Below, piece after piece: positions 42,220 through 46,183 of a DNA stretch of 46,183 nucleotides. Every line of letters begins with the position of its first letter. Within the stretch, counting starts at the first letter, position 1. Under the pieces are notes generated by a model, which made no database searches, was not told where the DNA came from, and was given only the letters and a program-made list of their open reading frames with translations. Position numbers and translations under genes: made by a program. The stretch is from Roseburia porci (lineage in GTDB: Bacteria > Bacillota > Clostridia > Lachnospirales > Lachnospiraceae), in contig NZ_VUNI01000023.1 in NCBI RefSeq assembly GCF_009695765.1, positions 1 to 46,183 on the forward strand, given 5' to 3'.

Positions 42220-43254
42220 ATGAGAAAGAAATTGGCGCTGATTTGCGTAATGTGCCTTGGAATGATGTTAATGGGATGTGGAACAACAACGACTCCGGAG
42301 ATCATTATGCCGGACAAACCAATGACATCATCGGTTACGCAGGACAGTACAGAAGGAAGTACACCGACAAAGAGTGCGGATAAAACAGAGACGACAGACA
42401 AGGACACAACTTCAGGAAACAGTTATAAAGTATATCTGATCACGATGGATCTGACCGACAGCTATTGGCAGTCTATTGATAAGGGATGCCAGAAAGCAGC
42501 AAAAGAGATCGGAAATATTACATATAAATGGATTGGACCGGATTCACATGATGATGCTCTTCAGAGTGCCTGTGTGGATCAGGCAGTTGCAGATGGAGCC
42601 AATGCGATTTTAATCGCAGCTAACAGCGCAGATGGTGTGAATGACAGCTTAAAGGCGGCAGAACAGGCCGGCTGCAAGATCGTATATGTAGACAGTGCTG
42701 CAAGCTATGATTGTGTAACTGCGCTGGCAACAGATAATGAAAAGGCAGGACAGACTGCGGGACAGACAATGCTTCAGGATCTGAAAGATCAGGGAATTGA
42801 AAGCGGAACGATTGGTATTATGGGAGTTACAAAAGATACCGCTTCCTGTGTTGCAAGAGAAAAAGGTTTCCGTGAGGCATTTGAGGGAACCAACTATACT
42901 CTTGCGGATACGGTATACATGGAAGATGATGCATCTAAGGCCGCATCAGCTGTTTCAGATGGTTTAAGCAACGGATATATTGGATTTTTCGGAACCAATG
43001 AAGGAACTACTTCTGCAATTGGACAGGCATTGAAGGATGCTGGACAGCAGAGCAATGTAGTTGGTTTTGATACCTCGGATACAGTTCTTTCGCTTGTTGC
43101 CGATGGTGTAATTTATGCAACCATGCAGCAGAACCCTGAAATCATGGGACATGATGGACTTGAGATTGCGGTTAAGGCATTAAATGGTGAATATACCGAC
43201 ACCAACACAAAAACAGATACAGGAGTTACTGTTATTACAAAGGATGCAATGTAA
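42220..43254 (+). CDS. RbsB-like substrate-binding lipoprotein, chemotaxis-linked
   Basis: This 344-residue lipoprotein (LMGC, Cys20) has a Thr/Ser-rich linker and then a periplasmic-binding-protein type I fold (Peripla_BP_4): YKVYLITMDLTDSYWQSIDKG, AILIAANSADG, VYVDSAASYDCVTALATDN and FGTNEGTTSAIGQAL. It is typical of ribose/galactose/autoinducer-2-type binding proteins. No permease or ATPase gene is adjacent, and a chemoreceptor follows after 12 bases. TATAAT at 42189 and GGGAGG serve it. It is the second SBP-receptor pair in a row, so sugar chemotaxis is the likely role. Confidence 0.87.
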   Translation: MRKKLALICVMCLGMMLMGCGTTTTPEIIMPDKPMTSSVTQDSTEGSTPTKSADKTETTDKDTTSGNSYKVYLITMDLTDSYWQSIDKGCQKAAKEIGNITYKWIGPDSHDDALQSACVDQAVADGANAILIAANSADGVNDSLKAAEQAGCKIVYVDSAASYDCVTALATDNEKAGQTAGQTMLQDLKDQGIESGTIGIMGVTKDTASCVAREKGFREAFEGTNYTLADTVYMEDDASKAASAVSDGLSNGYIGFFGTNEGTTSAIGQALKDAGQQSNVVGFDTSDTVLSLVADGVIYATMQQNPEIMGHDGLEIAVKALNGEYTDTNTKTDTGVTVITKDAM

Positions 43255-43266
43255 GGAGGCAGCAGG

Positions 43267-44979
43267 ATGAAGGTAAAGTTCAGATTTAAGCAAAAAATGC
43301 TGACCTTATGCTGTGTACCATTGGTGTTACTTACCGTGATTTCTTTGGTAGTCGGATTGATACAGTTTAAGGATGGCATGTACAAAGAAACCAAAAACAG
43401 TCTGTACTCCAGTGCGATTGCTGCACTCAATCTGTATGACAGTCAGGGATATGGCGATTATGCATTAAAGGATGATGGCGATGTCTGGAGAGGCATGAAT
43501 TTTGATGTTTCATCGGAAACATTTATCGTGGATGGACTGAAAGAAAAAACAGGCGTGGATATTACATTTTTCTATAAAGATACAGCAGTCATGACTTCGA
43601 TCACGAATGAAGACAGTCAGAGATGGATTGGAATGCAGGCTGGTGATAATATTCAGAAATACACACTGGGACAGGGCGCTGAGCTGTGGTATAAGAATAT
43701 TGAGATCGATGGAAAAATGTGCCATGCATATATTATTCCAATCACACAGTCCAGTGATGACAGCGTAATTGGTGCAATTATGGCATCACAGTCGGTTGAT
43801 AATTTAAATGGACTTGTAAATCGATACGTACTCATAAGTGTTATAATCTCACTGGTCATTCTGCTTGTAGTAATCATCTTCATTTTCTGGTACATCGGAG
43901 CTTTGACCAAAGTGCTTCATGATGTAAGAAGGGTATTGCTGAGAGTATCCATGGGAGATATGTCAGATGACCGTCTGATCGAAACAAAGCGAACCGACGA
44001 ATTTGGCGAACTGGCACAGGGAACCGAAAAGCTTCGTGTAAAAATATCAGAACTGTTGTCGGAGACACAGCAGGGCGCTGCAAAATTAAAAGAGGCAGTA
44101 GACCGTCTGAATATTACGTCGGAGCAGGTGATTTCTGCGGCTAAGGAAACAAGCTCCAATGTAGAACAGATCAATACAACGGCTAATGTTCAGAAAGATA
44201 ATACGAAGAATGCATCAGAAGATGTAGAATTCACGAACAATGCGATCAACCTTATGCTGGAACAGATTGGTGATATCAATCAGTTGTCCAATGAGATGGA
44301 TGCATCTGCAAGGGAGAGCCAGGTGATTCTGGAGGGACTGCTTGAGAGCAGTAGAAATTCTCAGGAAACAGCCCAGAATATCAGCAAACAGGTTGAAGTT
44401 ACAAACGCTTCTGTTCAGCAGATCCAAAGCGTTACCGATTACATTACCGATATTGCAGAGGAAACCAATCTGCTTGCATTAAACGCAAGTATCGAGGCTG
44501 CAAGAGCAGGAGAGGTTGGAAAAGGATTTGCAGTTGTTGCGCAGCAGATCCAGAAACTGGCAGAGCAGTCGAACAATTCCGCAGTACAGATTGGAAAGAA
44601 TATCCAGGAACTTGTAGATAAAACAGAAGGAATTGTAAGTTCAGTTGCTGTCATTGGTGATACCTTAAAAGAGCAGGAAGAGAGCGTTGACAGAACCAAG
44701 AAGATTTTTGATCAGTTAACGGAGAGCATCGTCAATGTAAATCAGAAACAGAATGACATGCAGAAAAATGTCGGTGAAATGAGCCAGGCAAAAGAGAGCA
44801 TGTCCAAACTGATCGGTGAACTTACAGATTCGGCAGAAGACAGTGCTTCCGCATCAGAAAATGCAGAGCAGATGACGGAACAGATGGTTGAGGAGATGAA
44901 AGGACTTGCAAGCCTGACATCAGATCTTACCGATCTGGCGAATAAGCTGAACGATAATCTTGAGAAATTTCTTTCTTAA
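43267..44979 (+). CDS. methyl-accepting chemotaxis protein with single Cache-like domain
   Basis: This 570-residue chemoreceptor has a first helix at about 12-34, an extracellular Cache_3-like domain (about 40-185, [17 protein letters not shown], then [19 protein letters not shown]), a second helix at about 195-220, HAMP and the signalling hairpin [18 protein letters not shown] near residue 398. GGAGG precedes the ATG. It is co-transcribed with the RbsB-like protein. The sensor could bind that protein, a small ligand or both. Confidence 0.9.
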   Translation: MKVKFRFKQKMLTLCCVPLVLLTVISLVVGLIQFKDGMYKETKNSLYSSAIAALNLYDSQGYGDYALKDDGDVWRGMNFDVSSETFIVDGLKEKTGVDITFFYKDTAVMTSITNEDSQRWIGMQAGDNIQKYTLGQGAELWYKNIEIDGKMCHAYIIPITQSSDDSVIGAIMASQSVDNLNGLVNRYVLISVIISLVILLVVIIFIFWYIGALTKVLHDVRRVLLRVSMGDMSDDRLIETKRTDEFGELAQGTEKLRVKISELLSETQQGAAKLKEAVDRLNITSEQVISAAKETSSNVEQINTTANVQKDNTKNASEDVEFTNNAINLMLEQIGDINQLSNEMDASARESQVILEGLLESSRNSQETAQNISKQVEVTNASVQQIQSVTDYITDIAEETNLLALNASIEAARAGEVGKGFAVVAQQIQKLAEQSNNSAVQIGKNIQELVDKTEGIVSSVAVIGDTLKEQEESVDRTKKIFDQLTESIVNVNQKQNDMQKNVGEMSQAKESMSKLIGELTDSAEDSASASENAEQMTEQMVEEMKGLASLTSDLTDLANKLNDNLEKFLS

Positions 44980-45014
44980 TGAGTAAATAAAATATTGGAA
45001 TTATCTGGTATTCC

Positions 45015-45070
45015 TTGCGATCATGGTTATGTTTATGATATGATGAGTAGTGATAACTAACATATGTTAG
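45015..45070 (+). promoter_or_regulatory. promoter with 14-bp palindrome before the formate/nitrite transporter
   Basis: TTGCGA at 45015-45020 and TATGAT at 45039-45044 are 18 bases apart. The perfect palindrome CTAACATATGTTAG at 45057-45070 lies just downstream of the expected start, a repressor-like position. Confidence 0.5.
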
Positions 45071-45106
45071 AATAATATAACTACAAACATAATCGGAGGC
45101 ATGGGA

Positions 45107-45955
45107 ATGGGTAATTCAGCGTATACACCAACACAGGTGATGCAGCGTATCATACAGGCAGGAGAAAAAAGAGTACTCCTGCCTGTTTGGCGTTGTGTCC
45201 TGCTTGGAATGCTGGCAGGAGGGTTTATTGCATTTGGTGCGGCGACGAGCAGTGTTGCGGCACATCATATATCAGATGTTGGAACGGCGAGAGTGACTGC
45301 GGGAACAATTTTCCCGGTCGGACTTATGATGATCATTCTGATCGGCGGCGAATTATTTACCGGTGATTGTCTGATGGTGACCGGTATATGGAATAAAAAA
45401 TACAGGGTTACAGAAATGATCCGGGTGCTTGCCATTGTGTGGATCAGTAACCTGGTGGGGGCGGTTATTGTGACAGCGCTGGTATCAAACAGTGGGATTT
45501 ACGCATACAGCGATGGCGGACTTGGTGCGTACCTGATCAAAACGGCATACGGAAAATGCGGAATAGAACCGATCCGCGCATTCTGCTCCGGAATCCTGTG
45601 CAACATTCTTGTCTGCGCAGCAGTTTTAATGTCGAATGCAGCCAGAAACGTGATTGGAAAGATTGCAGCAATCTTTTTCCCGATTATGGCTTTTGTGGTC
45701 GGTGGATGGGAACACTGTGTTGCAAATATGTTTTATATCCCGGCAGGAATCATGGCGGCAGCCAATTCGGAGTACGTTGCAAAAGCCAGTGAATGGTATG
45801 GTTTGTCTGCACGGCAGATCGCGAATCAGGTGAATTTCGGAGGCTTTTTTTCGAATATCATTCCGGTAACGCTTGGAAATATTGTCGGTGCAATGCTTTT
45901 TGTGGCGCTTCCGCTTTACCTTATTCACAAAGACGATATCACATCGGAAAAATAG
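45107..45955 (+). CDS. formate/nitrite transporter family channel
   Basis: This 282-residue protein has the six-helix fold of the FNT family: LLGMLAGGFIAFGAATSS, LIGGELFTGDCLMV and GWEHCVANMFYIPAG. The glycine-rich helix and the central histidine (in EHCVANM) line the pore. It conducts formate or a related monovalent anion (nitrite, hydrosulfide). No pyruvate formate-lyase gene is adjacent. ATG 45107 is preferred because GGAGG at 45095-45099 is too close to ATG 45101. Confidence 0.87.
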   Translation: MGNSAYTPTQVMQRIIQAGEKRVLLPVWRCVLLGMLAGGFIAFGAATSSVAAHHISDVGTARVTAGTIFPVGLMMIILIGGELFTGDCLMVTGIWNKKYRVTEMIRVLAIVWISNLVGAVIVTALVSNSGIYAYSDGGLGAYLIKTAYGKCGIEPIRAFCSGILCNILVCAAVLMSNAARNVIGKIAAIFFPIMAFVVGGWEHCVANMFYIPAGIMAAANSEYVAKASEWYGLSARQIANQVNFGGFFSNIIPVTLGNIVGAMLFVALPLYLIHKDDITSEK

Positions 45956-46183
45956 GGAATTTTCCTTTGAAATAAAAATATAAAAAACAGTTGAAATCTG
46001 TTTCTAATGCAGGTATCTTATATATCATGTGCATCAGCACTTTGTAATAAGTAATAGGTAGTGTCAAATAAGATATGAAAAAACTGAGTTAAAAAATTAG
46101 GCTCAGATGAACCTTGAAAATTGTAGATATTAGAGGTTGTGGCAGACGTCCGCCACCCTTGACAGCACGAAAAAGAACTGCTG
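45956..46183. other. non-coding end, possibly an insertion-sequence edge
   Basis: No gene is complete here. GGTAGTGTCAAATAA near 46050 has the look of an IS end. On the minus strand an open frame enters from the window edge and ends at 46134-46136 (reading LSRVADVCHNL, stop). A near-perfect palindrome GTGGCAGACGTCCGCCAC lies at 46139-46156. It may be the end of an IS whose transposase lies beyond the window. Confidence 0.3.

Noticed and set aside
39052-43254. ABC sugar importer operons
   Set aside because: Only the binding proteins are present; no permease or ATPase gene occurs, and chemoreceptors follow instead.
1-46183. tRNA, rRNA or a recognisable riboswitch
   Set aside because: No cloverleaf, rRNA segment or known riboswitch core was seen on either strand by reading; a covariance-model search was not possible.

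Overview
The window looks like a chromosomal segment from a motile gut Firmicute of the family Lachnospiraceae (Roseburia/Agathobacter-like). The evidence is the low-to-moderate GC content, strong AGGAGG-type ribosome binding sites, Gram-positive lipoproteins with lipobox cysteines, three chemoreceptors, WYL-type regulators and several small proteins of the kind common in that family. The species cannot be fixed from the sequence. No rRNA, tRNA or CRISPR array was seen.

Region 1 (about 1-13.7 kb) is an AT-rich accessory island. It holds a small membrane ORF; an SMC-like AAA ATPase with a TOPRIM-like partner (a probable defence pair); an HTH protein; a leucine-rich-repeat lipoprotein; a Fic protein; a WYL regulator; a winged-helix protein; a Cys/His small membrane protein; a HIRAN protein; and a tight four-gene operon of HNH nuclease, MazG-like pyrophosphatase, PLD-DEAH helicase-DUF3427 and NUDIX hydrolase. 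Two single genes (Fic and the winged-helix protein) each sit between two copies of the 3' tail of the gene before them. This looks like a repeated way of loading cargo just behind stop codons. Upstream of fic there are five ACTAA boxes about 40 bp apart, and upstream of the winged-helix gene there is a perfect 16-bp inverted repeat.

Region 2 (13.8-24.3 kb) holds a three-gene MoxR-ATPase/vWA operon, a hybrid histidine kinase split by a one-base frameshift (or coupled through a GTGA overlap), a lipoprotein, a small conserved protein, an array of five 72-bp units, a MarR regulator translationally coupled to a membrane protein fused to a cytidylate-kinase-like domain, and a divergent membrane paralogue.

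Region 3 (24.3-32.8 kb) holds a Cache chemoreceptor, a CPBP protease, DegV, a MATE exporter, two adjacent DUF4230 proteins, a possible McrC relic and a Schlafen/AlbA_2 ATP-binding regulator with a duplicated linker. A complete IS66-type element (32808-35015) with an 8-bp target duplication follows.

Region 4 (35.1-46.2 kb) holds a 34-residue small protein, a second WYL regulator in an apparent operon with a MalY/PatB-type C-S lyase, an iron-dependent alcohol dehydrogenase, two solute-binding-lipoprotein plus chemoreceptor pairs without permeases (probably binding-protein-mediated chemotaxis), and a formate/nitrite transporter. The window ends in what may be the edge of another insertion sequence.
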